Shown in pieces: positions 8,404-15,343 of a stretch of 35,795 nucleotides of DNA. The stretch's first letter is position 1. Each line of letters begins with the position of its first letter. The DNA is taken from NCBI GenBank assembly GCA_026414225.1, contig JAOAJK010000015.1, positions 1 to 35,795 of the forward strand, given 5' to 3'. Source of the DNA: Thermoplasmata archaeon. Its GTDB lineage: Archaea > Thermoplasmatota > Thermoplasmata > Lutacidiplasmatales > SKW197. The position numbers and the translations under genes were made by a program. The notes below the pieces were generated by a model, which worked only from the letters and a program-made list of their open reading frames with translations, was not told where the DNA came from and ran no database searches.

Positions 8404-8456
8404 TCTATGCTCCAGTTACTCATCATCCTGGAGTCAGAATACCCGTATGCTATCAT
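8404..8456 (-). ncRNA. Box C/D guide RNA inside the tRNA-Trp intron
   Basis: Boxes on the minus strand are C ATGATAG (8456-8450), D' CTGA (8437-8434), C' ATGATGA (8426-8420) and a degenerate D TAGA (8407-8404). The guide before D' (8446-8438) pairs with 8 Watson-Crick bases plus one G-T around exon 2, and its fifth base from D' (G8442) faces C39. The guide before D (8418-8409) pairs with 10 bases over the anticodon loop and the 5' intron edge, and its fifth base from D (G8412) faces C34. Intron-encoded guides for positions 34 and 39 of pre-tRNA-Trp are known in Euryarchaeota such as Haloferax. The weak C and D boxes still keep the GA bases needed for a kink-turn. Confidence 0.82.
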
Positions 8457-8501
8457 TCCCTAACTGGAGCCCGTTAGGATACCTGGTTACCCCATACTCC
8501 C

Positions 8502-8708
8502 ATGGAATTACTGTGTCCTGAGCTTCATTGCCCTCTTTCTTCTCCGCATCCTCTTCTTCTGCCATTTCCACCGCATCTGGCCTCTTTTCTTCCATGCTCT
8601 TGAACTTCGTTTCATCGTAATACCTCAACTTGCATCTGCAGGTATGCTGTTGTATGCCAAATAATAAGTATTATTTAATTCTTTATCATACCCCCAAACT
8701 GTGATACG
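8502..8708. promoter_or_regulatory. Divergent promoter region between tRNA-Trp and the asparaginase gene
   Basis: The plus strand has TTTATCATA (8682-8690) centred about 24 bp before the asparaginase ATG. The minus strand has a TTATTATT-like element at about 8658-8672 that could start a transcript near 8637, some 135 bases ahead of tRNA-Trp. Between them is an open frame on the minus strand rich in Glu and Lys that runs into the tRNA. I do not call it a gene because it lacks a credible start codon. Confidence 0.45.
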
Positions 8709-9566
8709 ATGACGCGGGTTGTGATTACGCATGGTGGTGCTGGTGCTGGCAAGGAATACTCCGACGGCACACAGAGAGCTGCAGAGAAGGGTATGGAGGT
8801 GCTGCGGAACGGGGGCAATGCCCTGGATGCTGTGGTGGAGGCAATTGTGGTACTGGAGGACGACGAACGGTTCAATGCGGGCACTGGCTCGTATGCAAAG
8901 CTCAACGGTGAAATAGAAATGGATGCAGCCCTGATGGACTCCAGGATGCAGGCGGGGGGTGTAGCTGCGATAAAGAGGGTGAAGAACCCTATCAGGGTCG
9001 CAAGATGTGTCATGGAGACCCCGCATGTGCTGCTCGTAGGTGATGGTGCCGTTGAATTCGCTAGAATGAAAGGGTTTCCCGACTATGACCCGATGACCGA
9101 AAAGGCGAGGAAACGGCTGGCAGAGGTGAAGGAAAAATTGAAGACAGGGGATTTGCCCCCATGGGCAGAAAAATGGAAGAAATTTGTTTACCCAGGACTG
9201 ACAGGCACGGTGGGCGCAGTGGCTATGGATGAAACAGGGTACTATGCTGCTGGAAGTTCAACAGGTGGCACGAGCATAATGCTTCCAGGCAGAGTGGGCG
9301 ATTCTCCGCAGATTGGCTCGGGGCTTTATGCCGGAAAGCACGGTGCAGTCACCACCACGGGCATCGGGGAAGAAATCATAAAGCGGGTGCTCTGCAAATC
9401 GGTCTACGACAAGATTGCAAGGGGAATGGCACCCCAGAAAGCGTGTGAATGGGGTGTCTCCCTCTTCCCGAACGAAATTTCTGTCGGAATAATAGCGGTT
9501 TCGAAGAAAGGTGTGGGTGTGGCAAGCAACAGGGACATGGCTCACTGGGTGATTGCCGAGGAGTAG
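8709..9566 (+). CDS. Isoaspartyl peptidase / plant-type L-asparaginase (Ntn-hydrolase)
   Basis: 285-residue member of the N-terminal nucleophile hydrolase family 2 asparaginases, which autocleave into alpha and beta chains and hydrolyse beta-aspartyl peptides and asparagine. HGGAGAG at the N-terminus, NALDAVVEAIVVLEDD and FNAGTGS are family landmarks. The predicted nucleophile is Thr167 in GTVGAVA, exposed by cleavage before it, followed by STGGTS and a GRVGDSPQIGSGLYA substrate loop. All key segments are present and the length is normal. The ATG at 8709 is placed for leaderless transcription. Sua5 follows after one base, so the two form an operon. A role in repair of isoaspartyl damage or peptide turnover is inferred. 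Confidence 0.92.
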   Translation: MTRVVITHGGAGAGKEYSDGTQRAAEKGMEVLRNGGNALDAVVEAIVVLEDDERFNAGTGSYAKLNGEIEMDAALMDSRMQAGGVAAIKRVKNPIRVARCVMETPHVLLVGDGAVEFARMKGFPDYDPMTEKARKRLAEVKEKLKTGDLPPWAEKWKKFVYPGLTGTVGAVAMDETGYYAAGSSTGGTSIMLPGRVGDSPQIGSGLYAGKHGAVTTTGIGEEIIKRVLCKSVYDKIARGMAPQKACEWGVSLFPNEISVGIIAVSKKGVGVASNRDMAHWVIAEE

Positions 9567-9567
9567 C

Positions 9568-10587
9568 ATGGAAACAAAAATCTACAGGGTTTCCCCCACA
9601 AGACCGGCAGCATGGAAAATCAAAGAATGCGCTCAAATTTTAAAAACTGGTGGCCTCGTTGGCTTTCCTACGGAAACAGTTTACGGGCTGGGTGCAAGTG
9701 CATTTCTGGATGCCGCGGTGAAAAGAATCTTTGAGGTCAAAGGAAGACCCGCAGACAATCCCGTTATTGTTCATATATCGAATTTATCCCAGCTTGAATC
9801 CGTTGTCTCCGAAATGCCAGAAAAGGCGAGAAAGCTTGCAGAAAAATTCTGGCCCGGACCACTGACACTTGTGCTTTCTAAGGGCGATAAAATCCCCTCC
9901 TCGGTCACCGCAAATCTGGATACAGTGGCTGTTAGGATGCCCTCACACGCGGTAGCCAGAATGTTGATTGAACTTGCAGGGCCGGTTGCAGCGCCCAGCG
10001 CCAACATCTCTGGCAGGGTCAGTCCCACGAAAGCGGAGCATGTGATTGCTGACTTTTACGGAAAGATTGAGGCAATCATAGATGGAGGCAACACCGAAAT
10101 CGGACTTGAATCCACGGTCGTGGGCAATCTGGATGGTGTACCTCTCCTTCTTCGTCCAGGGGGAATAACCGTGGAGATGCTTACCCGTGCTGTGGGAAAG
10201 GTAGAAATTCATCCTGCAGCACGGGCGGAAATTGAGTTTGCGCATGCGGTTGCCCCTGGGATGAAGTACCGGCATTATTCCCCGGCAGCTTCCGTGGTCC
10301 TCGTGGAACCCTCTGCCTCTGGAAGGATTTTCGAGGTCTTTGAGGCGAAAAAGAACGCCAAGAAAACCTGTCTCCTGCTGTTCAGGAACCGAGGCAAGAG
10401 TGCAGAGGATGTGATCGTGGGTTCCAGAGGTACAAAGGAAGAGTATGCTAGAAATCTCTTCAGGTTGCTCAGAGAGGTTGATAAAAGGGGTTATGAACTG
10501 GTTGTGGTGGAAGGTGTGGATGAGGAGGGAATCGGGCTTGCAATCATGAACCGGCTGCGGAAGTGCGCCAGCGAGATTTTAAGGTAA
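9568..10587 (+). CDS. sua5: Threonylcarbamoyl-AMP synthase Sua5
   Basis: 339 residues. It makes threonylcarbamoyl-AMP from threonine, bicarbonate and ATP for t6A37 of ANN-decoding tRNAs, working with KEOPS in archaea. The YrdC domain occupies about residues 8-205, with FPTETVYGLG, KGRPADNP at 58-65, FWPGPLTLVL, PSANISGRVSPT and a STVV-GN segment. The linker with PGMKYRHYSPAA and the C-terminal Sua5 domain (about 235-339) make it the long two-domain form. The ATG at 9568 follows a GAGGAG motif by four bases and lies one base after the asparaginase stop; the in-frame TTG at 9553 would overlap that gene. Its stop abuts that of thioredoxin. Confidence 0.95.
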   Translation: METKIYRVSPTRPAAWKIKECAQILKTGGLVGFPTETVYGLGASAFLDAAVKRIFEVKGRPADNPVIVHISNLSQLESVVSEMPEKARKLAEKFWPGPLTLVLSKGDKIPSSVTANLDTVAVRMPSHAVARMLIELAGPVAAPSANISGRVSPTKAEHVIADFYGKIEAIIDGGNTEIGLESTVVGNLDGVPLLLRPGGITVEMLTRAVGKVEIHPAARAEIEFAHAVAPGMKYRHYSPAASVVLVEPSASGRIFEVFEAKKNAKKTCLLLFRNRGKSAEDVIVGSRGTKEEYARNLFRLLREVDKRGYELVVVEGVDEEGIGLAIMNRLRKCASEILR

Positions 10588-11004
10588 CTACAATCCGTAA
10601 ACTTCCTTCAGCGTGCGGACGAACACTGGGTAGGGCATGGCACCGACGAACCGCTCGACGAGTTTTCCGTTTTTGAACGCAAGCACCGTGGGAATTCCAT
10701 TGACCCCGAATTTTTCAGCGGTTGCAGGATTTTCATCGACATTCAGCTTTCCAAACACAATTTTGCCCGCATACTCTTTTGCCGCCCTCTGGAAAACGGG
10801 TGCAAAGGTCCTGCAGGGACCGCACCATGCCGCCCAGAAATCCACTATCACATTTGGATGCTTCTTGATAAAATTGCTAAAGTCCGCGTCTGTAAGATTA
10901 ACTGGCTCTGAAATTGCTTCTGCCTTGTTTTGGGTTGATGGCTTCATCGCTTCTGCAATTTTCTTCCGTCTTATCATCTCAAGTTCATCATCTTCGGCAT
11001 GCAT
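10588..11004 (-). CDS. Thioredoxin
   Basis: 138-residue thioredoxin that reduces protein disulfides in the cytoplasm. The active site WCGPC lies in FWAAWCGPCRTFAPVF, and the cis-proline is in NGIPTVLAFKNG. The first ~35 residues form a charged extension (DDELEMIRRKKIAEAM) as seen in several archaeal thioredoxins. The ATG at 11004 is preceded by a GGTGG motif, and a TATATATA stretch near 11052-11060 would give a leader of roughly 25 bases. The stop codon TAG is directly adjacent to the TAA of Sua5, with no intergenic base, so transcripts must overlap at their 3' ends. Confidence 0.95.
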   Translation of the reverse strand: MHAEDDELEMIRRKKIAEAMKPSTQNKAEAISEPVNLTDADFSNFIKKHPNVIVDFWAAWCGPCRTFAPVFQRAAKEYAGKIVFGKLNVDENPATAEKFGVNGIPTVLAFKNGKLVERFVGAMPYPVFVRTLKEVYGL

Positions 11005-11232
11005 CTATACCACCCTTACATGATTAGTTCACAAATCGTTATTGCTAAGATAATATATATAGATTGGGGAAATGGCAATAAGAGTGTATTAGCAAACCCT
11101 TTCCAGGTTCTAAATCTACGGACCAATTGCTTGTCCACGCGTGCATTCACGAGATCATTTGATAATACATCGTGAATTTTTTCACCGCTAATTAAATATA
11201 CCATCTCTCTCTCCCATTTTTGAGGTGCTTGT
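11005..11232. promoter_or_regulatory. Divergent intergenic region with inverted repeat
   Basis: Holds the thioredoxin promoter (A/T run near 11052-11060) and, for the acyl-CoA synthetase, AAATATA at about 11194-11200 with a GAGGTG Shine-Dalgarno motif at 11221-11226. Between them is a perfect 8-bp inverted repeat, ATTCACGA (11145-11152) and TCGTGAAT (11170-11177), 17 bp apart and just upstream of the synthetase TATA element. It could be an operator; nothing else shows its function. Confidence 0.5.
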
Positions 11233-12882
11233 ATGATAGAGCCAAACATGAAGGATTATCAGAAGGAGTATGCGGCGTTTAAGTGGGAACTGCCAGAAAA
11301 ATACAACTTCGGATTTGATGTGATTGCAAAACGGGCTGAAACGGACAGGAACAAACTGGCTTTGATTACAGTGAACAACGAGGGGACAGATGCCCATAAA
11401 CTGACATACTGGGAACTCAACAGGGAAACGAACAGGTTTGCAAATCTCCTGTTGAAACTCGGAGCGAGAAAGGGCGAGAAGATTCTCATCATTCTTCCCC
11501 AGATTCCGGAGTGGTATTATGCGGTCATAGGTGCAATAAAGCTCGGCGTGATCGTAATTCCGACACCCACACTCTCGACCGCCCATGACCTTGAATACCG
11601 GATAAACAAGTCCGAGGCCCAGTATGTGGTAACCGACAGGGAAAACGCACCAAAGATAAAGGAAATCCAGCACAAATGCCCGACCCTGAAGAGGGTGATT
11701 GGAATCGGGGTTACCGAGGAGAACTGGACTTCGTGGGAGAAGGAATATCCAGCACTTTCGCCAAATCTCGACAGGAGCAAAGTGGAAGAAACGAAGACCG
11801 AGGATTCCATGTTGATTTATTTCACATCTGGCACCGAGTCCTACCCGAAGATGGTGCTTCACACCCAGGGCTATGCAATCGGACACACGGTCACGGCAAA
11901 GTACTGCCAGGATTTGAAGCCAGAGGACATAATCTGGGTGATTGCAGATACTGGGTGGGCAAAGACCGCGTGGGGCAAGCTCTTCGGGCAGTTCATTGTC
12001 GGTGCCACCGTGATGCAGCATAATCACAGGGGTAAATTTTCCGGTGCCACCGTGCTGAAAATAATTGAAAAATTCGGTCCTACAGTGTTCTGCGCACCGC
12101 CAACCGCGTTCAGAATGATAATCCTGGAGGACCTGAAAAATTATGACTTGAGGAGTTTGAGACACTGTGTGAGTGCAGGTGAGCCGCTGAATCCAGAAGT
12201 TATCAAGGTCTGGAAGGATGCAACAGGGCTTGACATTTACGACTACTATGGACAGAGCGAGAGCGTCGCCCTGCTCTCGAATTTCAGGTGCATGCCGATA
12301 AAGTATGGTTCGATGGGAAAGCCCACACCCGGACACATAGTAGAAGTGGTGGATGACGATGGCAACATTCTGCCCGTGGGCGAGGAGGGCAACATTGCAG
12401 TGAAGGTGAAGCCCGTCCATCCTCCTGGAATTTTCAAGGTCTACTGGAAAGACGATGAAAAAACCCAGTCATGTTTCAGGGGTGAGTGGTATTACACGGG
12501 CGACAAGGCATACAAGGACAGCGACGGCTATTTCTGGTTTGTTGGTAGAGCCGATGATGTAATAAAATCCAGCGGTTACAGAATCGGTCCGTTTGAAGTG
12601 GAGAGTGCCCTTCAGGAGCATCCCGCAGTTGCGGAGTCCGCGGTGATCGGTGTGCCTGACGAGATGCGTGGTCAGATTGTAAAGGCATTTGTGATTCTGA
12701 AACCAGGGTATGAGCCATCTGAGAACCTGGTAAAAGAGCTCCAGGAACATGTGAAGAAGGTCACTGCGCCCTACAAATATCCCAGGGAGATTGAGTTTGT
12801 AAAGGAGCTGCCGAAGACAGTAAGCGGGAAAATCAAGAGGGCTGAACTGCGAAAAATGGAGCTAGCAAAGCGAAAACAATGA
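11233..12882 (+). CDS. AMP-forming acyl-CoA synthetase (medium-chain/ACSM-like)
   Basis: 549-residue ANL-superfamily enzyme that activates a carboxylate with ATP and joins it to CoA. Visible motifs are the Ser/Thr/Gly-rich loop YFTSGTESYPKM at about 196-207, YYGQSESV, the YYTGDKAYKDSDGYFWFVGRADDVIKSSGYRIGP hinge region (split here as motifs A5 to A8) and the catalytic Lys in KTVSGKIKRAEL near the C-terminus. Sequence style is closest to medium-chain and branched acyl-CoA synthetases; the true substrate cannot be read from sequence. In the A3 loop Glu-Ser-Tyr replaces the more usual Thr-Gly-x. The rhomboid gene overlaps its stop codon (ATGA), so both are translated from one mRNA. Confidence 0.93.
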   Translation: MIEPNMKDYQKEYAAFKWELPEKYNFGFDVIAKRAETDRNKLALITVNNEGTDAHKLTYWELNRETNRFANLLLKLGARKGEKILIILPQIPEWYYAVIGAIKLGVIVIPTPTLSTAHDLEYRINKSEAQYVVTDRENAPKIKEIQHKCPTLKRVIGIGVTEENWTSWEKEYPALSPNLDRSKVEETKTEDSMLIYFTSGTESYPKMVLHTQGYAIGHTVTAKYCQDLKPEDIIWVIADTGWAKTAWGKLFGQFIVGATVMQHNHRGKFSGATVLKIIEKFGPTVFCAPPTAFRMIILEDLKNYDLRSLRHCVSAGEPLNPEVIKVWKDATGLDIYDYYGQSESVALLSNFRCMPIKYGSMGKPTPGHIVEVVDDDGNILPVGEEGNIAVKVKPVHPPGIFKVYWKDDEKTQSCFRGEWYYTGDKAYKDSDGYFWFVGRADDVIKSSGYRIGPFEVESALQEHPAVAESAVIGVPDEMRGQIVKAFVILKPGYEPSENLVKELQEHVKKVTAPYKYPREIEFVKELPKTVSGKIKRAELRKMELAKRKQ

Positions 12883-13784
12883 TTGTTTTTTTACTCTTTT
12901 TCGCCTCAATTTTTCTCCCTCTCGTTTATTCCTTTCTCAAGAAAGCCAATCTGGCACTGGCCCTGGTTCTCGCAAACCTGCTGGTTTTTGTCCTCCAGGT
13001 ATTCTCTGCAAGGTTCTCTCCGGAGTGGTACTGGGAGCTGATTTCGTCGCTGGCATTTCCCCAGTATAAAATTTCTCCCACATGGGTGTATCAGGTGTTC
13101 ACCCATGCCTTTCTCCATGGAGGCATTTACCACATCCTGGGCAACATGCTGATTCTCTTCTTTGTAGGCGTGGCATTTGAAGAAAGGGAGGGTTTCAAAA
13201 GGTTTGGCGTTGTGTACTTTCCGGCAATGGTTTTTGCAGTGCTCTTCGACACCCTGTTCAACTTCGGAAGGTTGAGCTATGCAATCGGGGCTTCGGGTGC
13301 TGTGAGCGGCGTGCTGGGGGCAATGCTGATAAGGCATCCAAAGGCAGAGATCCCGATGTTTCTCGGGCCCGTCTTTCTGCTCCGTGTGAAGGCGTGGATT
13401 GCAATCCTATTCTTCTTTATGGTTGAGACGCTGCTGAGTTTCTTCTCGCTTGCGGGCGTGGGTGGTGATGGAGTGGCCCATCTCGCCCATGTGGGCGGAT
13501 TTCTTTCAGGCGTGTTTATTGCGATGTTTTTCTCGGGTCGGAGGTTGAGGGAGGCAAAGAAGGAGGAAAGTCCAGACCTTGATGTTCTCGCGGGACTCGT
13601 GACCAATAAGGAGCAGAAAAAGGCACTTGAAAACCTGCGGAAAGGCGAAATTCCTGATGTGATCGATGCGTGGTTGCACCACTTCGCAGAGCACACAAGA
13701 TGCAGGGGATGCGGAAAACCGATGAAATACCGAAAGCCAGATTTCGTTTGTGATTGCGGGAATGTTTTGAGGGTGTGGAAATAA
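12879..13784 (+). CDS. Rhomboid family intramembrane serine protease with C-terminal zinc ribbon
   Basis: 301 residues with about six to seven membrane segments. Rhomboid signatures are HAFLHGGIYHILGNM (His85, Asn89 region), the nucleophile Ser139 in GASGAVSG, and His204 in HLAHVGGFLSG. The catalytic Ser-His dyad therefore looks intact. After the membrane core, residues 222-270 are charged and cytoplasmic, and the tail (about 273-296) carries CRGCGK...CDCG, a four-Cys zinc ribbon that bacterial rhomboids usually lack. The start overlaps the acyl-CoA synthetase stop by four bases. The stop TAA directly abuts the stop of the M3-like peptidase on the other strand. Substrates are unknown. Confidence 0.92.
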   Translation: MIVFLLFFASIFLPLVYSFLKKANLALALVLANLLVFVLQVFSARFSPEWYWELISSLAFPQYKISPTWVYQVFTHAFLHGGIYHILGNMLILFFVGVAFEEREGFKRFGVVYFPAMVFAVLFDTLFNFGRLSYAIGASGAVSGVLGAMLIRHPKAEIPMFLGPVFLLRVKAWIAILFFFMVETLLSFFSLAGVGGDGVAHLAHVGGFLSGVFIAMFFSGRRLREAKKEESPDLDVLAGLVTNKEQKKALENLRKGEIPDVIDAWLHHFAEHTRCRGCGKPMKYRKPDFVCDCGNVLRVWK

Positions 13785-15272
13785 CTACTCGAGTCCCTGT
13801 CTGAGTTCTTCCTCGAGGTACCGTGGATTTAGTTCCTCCATATTTATATTTCTGGCTAACTCTTCTACGCTGTGCTTTTCTCCGACAGACCAGAGAGCCC
13901 TCAAATACCTGCCAGCATCCTCTTTTTCAAACCATCTCTCCCCGTAAAGCTCCTCCATCTTCCTCCTGAGCATCGGCTCGAAAATCCAGGCACGGAGGTA
14001 ATCCGCCGAGTAGAAGCCATGGTCAATGTCTGCGAGGAAAATCTCTTCCGGATGCTGGAAGTGGAGGGCCCTCTCCATCTCCCGTTTATAAACCCCGCCC
14101 ATCTTTTCCAGATCCTTCGCTCGGTGGAGCTGGAGTTCGTAGTTCAGTTTCCCGATGTATCTCCTGACCATGTAGAGTTTGTAGAGCATCTGATACTGGA
14201 GGTATTCTTTGAGGGCTTCTCCCTTTACCCTTTTTTCCACGAAGAGAGGATTTGTGAGCAGGTATTCAAACAGGAATGCATAGGTCTCAGATACAGATGA
14301 CTCTCCAATTTTTTTGTAGACGAATGGAAGGGAGGGCACCACGAAAGCATAGTGGAGTGCGTGTCCCGATTCGTGAAATACGGAAAGATAGTCGGAGACG
14401 CCGCCCTGGGGCATCACAACCATGTAGATTTCAAACGGAGGGTCAACCGCGGATACAAAAGCTCTCGGCGATTTGGTGGGCCGCTGCTCGAGGTCAATTA
14501 TCACATTCCTTTCACTACCCTTCAGTTTTGTTATATCCATCCCCATTGCCGCGGTTGCACCCGCAAGCTCGTTCATCATATTTTCAGCTGGAAAGTACCT
14601 GTCGAATTCAGTGCCTGCAAACACGAAGGCGATGTCGTGTCTCTCAAGCTCCCCCAGCGAAAGCTTGTATTTATCCAGCCACCTGTTCATTGCGTCCACA
14701 TAAAGATTTTCCGTGGATGCAAGAAATCTGTTGAGAGTATCTCTCAACCTGGTAAAGTCCACCTGCTTCAGATTCCTGTAAAGTTCATAATAGTCAGGAT
14801 AGCCAAGCTCCACTGCTTTTCCATGCAATGCCTTCATTATTTCCACCTGGAGCGGGTTCATCTCCCTGACCGCGCCCAGCTCTATTTCGTAAAGCTTTTT
14901 TCTTTCTGTCCGGTTTTCTTCATTCTGGATTTTCGTTGACAAGAACCTGAACAGGCATTTTTCGCCATCAATGCTGACCTCCATCGTTGCCTCCTTCGTA
15001 AGCAAGGCATCTCTCTGGACCTTGACTGCATTTTCTAGATAATTTTCGCATGCAAACAAATAGAGACGCCTTGCCCTTTCCCTCTCTTCACCGGTATAAT
15101 TCTGGGCCGCATTTTTGAATGTGCGTACCTTCTGCTCGGTAAAGAGTGGCGCATACCTCTCATAAATCTGGGCAGTGTTTACGACACTCCTTAACCCGGC
15201 AGAATTTAGATAAACTTCCATCTCCACCTCATAGGTAAACCTTCTAGCTAGTTCCTCGTAGTCCTCGAACAT
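13785..15272 (-). CDS. M3-like oligoendopeptidase
   Basis: 495 residues from the ATG at 15272. It carries the gluzincin motif HESGH (FHESGHALHYAF, about residues 300-304) and the third zinc ligand Glu about 25 residues later in SVSETYAF, the arrangement of M3 peptidases (oligoendopeptidase F/thimet type), which cleave short cytoplasmic peptides. It is shorter than the usual ~560-600 residue PepF, and the N-terminal half is mostly helical. The start at 15272 is preferred over 15278 because a CATAAAC element on the minus strand is centred 26 bp upstream. It lies downstream of ppdK on the same strand but with its own promoter. Confidence 0.88.
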   Translation of the reverse strand: MFEDYEELARRFTYEVEMEVYLNSAGLRSVVNTAQIYERYAPLFTEQKVRTFKNAAQNYTGEERERARRLYLFACENYLENAVKVQRDALLTKEATMEVSIDGEKCLFRFLSTKIQNEENRTERKKLYEIELGAVREMNPLQVEIMKALHGKAVELGYPDYYELYRNLKQVDFTRLRDTLNRFLASTENLYVDAMNRWLDKYKLSLGELERHDIAFVFAGTEFDRYFPAENMMNELAGATAAMGMDITKLKGSERNVIIDLEQRPTKSPRAFVSAVDPPFEIYMVVMPQGGVSDYLSVFHESGHALHYAFVVPSLPFVYKKIGESSVSETYAFLFEYLLTNPLFVEKRVKGEALKEYLQYQMLYKLYMVRRYIGKLNYELQLHRAKDLEKMGGVYKREMERALHFQHPEEIFLADIDHGFYSADYLRAWIFEPMLRRKMEELYGERWFEKEDAGRYLRALWSVGEKHSVEELARNINMEELNPRYLEEELRQGLE

Positions 15273-15343
15273 GGTCATCAGATAATGCCAGCGGGTTTAT
15301 GAGGTTTTCTGATGTAGCAGGATAAAATTAACTGTGTGAAAAG

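Larger units (their letters stand above)
8334..8501 (-). tRNA. trnW: tRNA-Trp (CCA anticodon) with 92-nt intron and encoded 3' CCA
   Basis: Read on the minus strand. Acceptor arm GGGAGTA (8501-8495) pairs with TGCTCCC (8344-8338), including one G-T pair. D arm GGGT/TCCT has GG at 8483-8482. Anticodon stem ACGGG (8474-8470) pairs with CCCGT (8370-8366), and the T arm is CTGGG-TTCAAAT-CCCAG. Anticodon CCA is 8467-8465. The intron, 8463-8372, sits between positions 37 and 38, the canonical place. The discriminator A (8337) is followed by encoded CCA (8336-8334). C32, U33 and C35 can pair with intron bases 8374, 8375 and 8377, leaving three-base bulges A36-G37-U and A-U-A38; cutting after the second base of each gives exactly these exon ends, so a relaxed bulge-helix-bulge is plausible with C34 mismatched. 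I see no clear TATA box within 30 bp upstream. Confidence 0.93.

Noticed and set aside
11188-12420. 410-codon open frame opposite the acyl-CoA synthetase
   Set aside because: Antisense to a gene with all ANL motifs; no ribosome site or family pattern.
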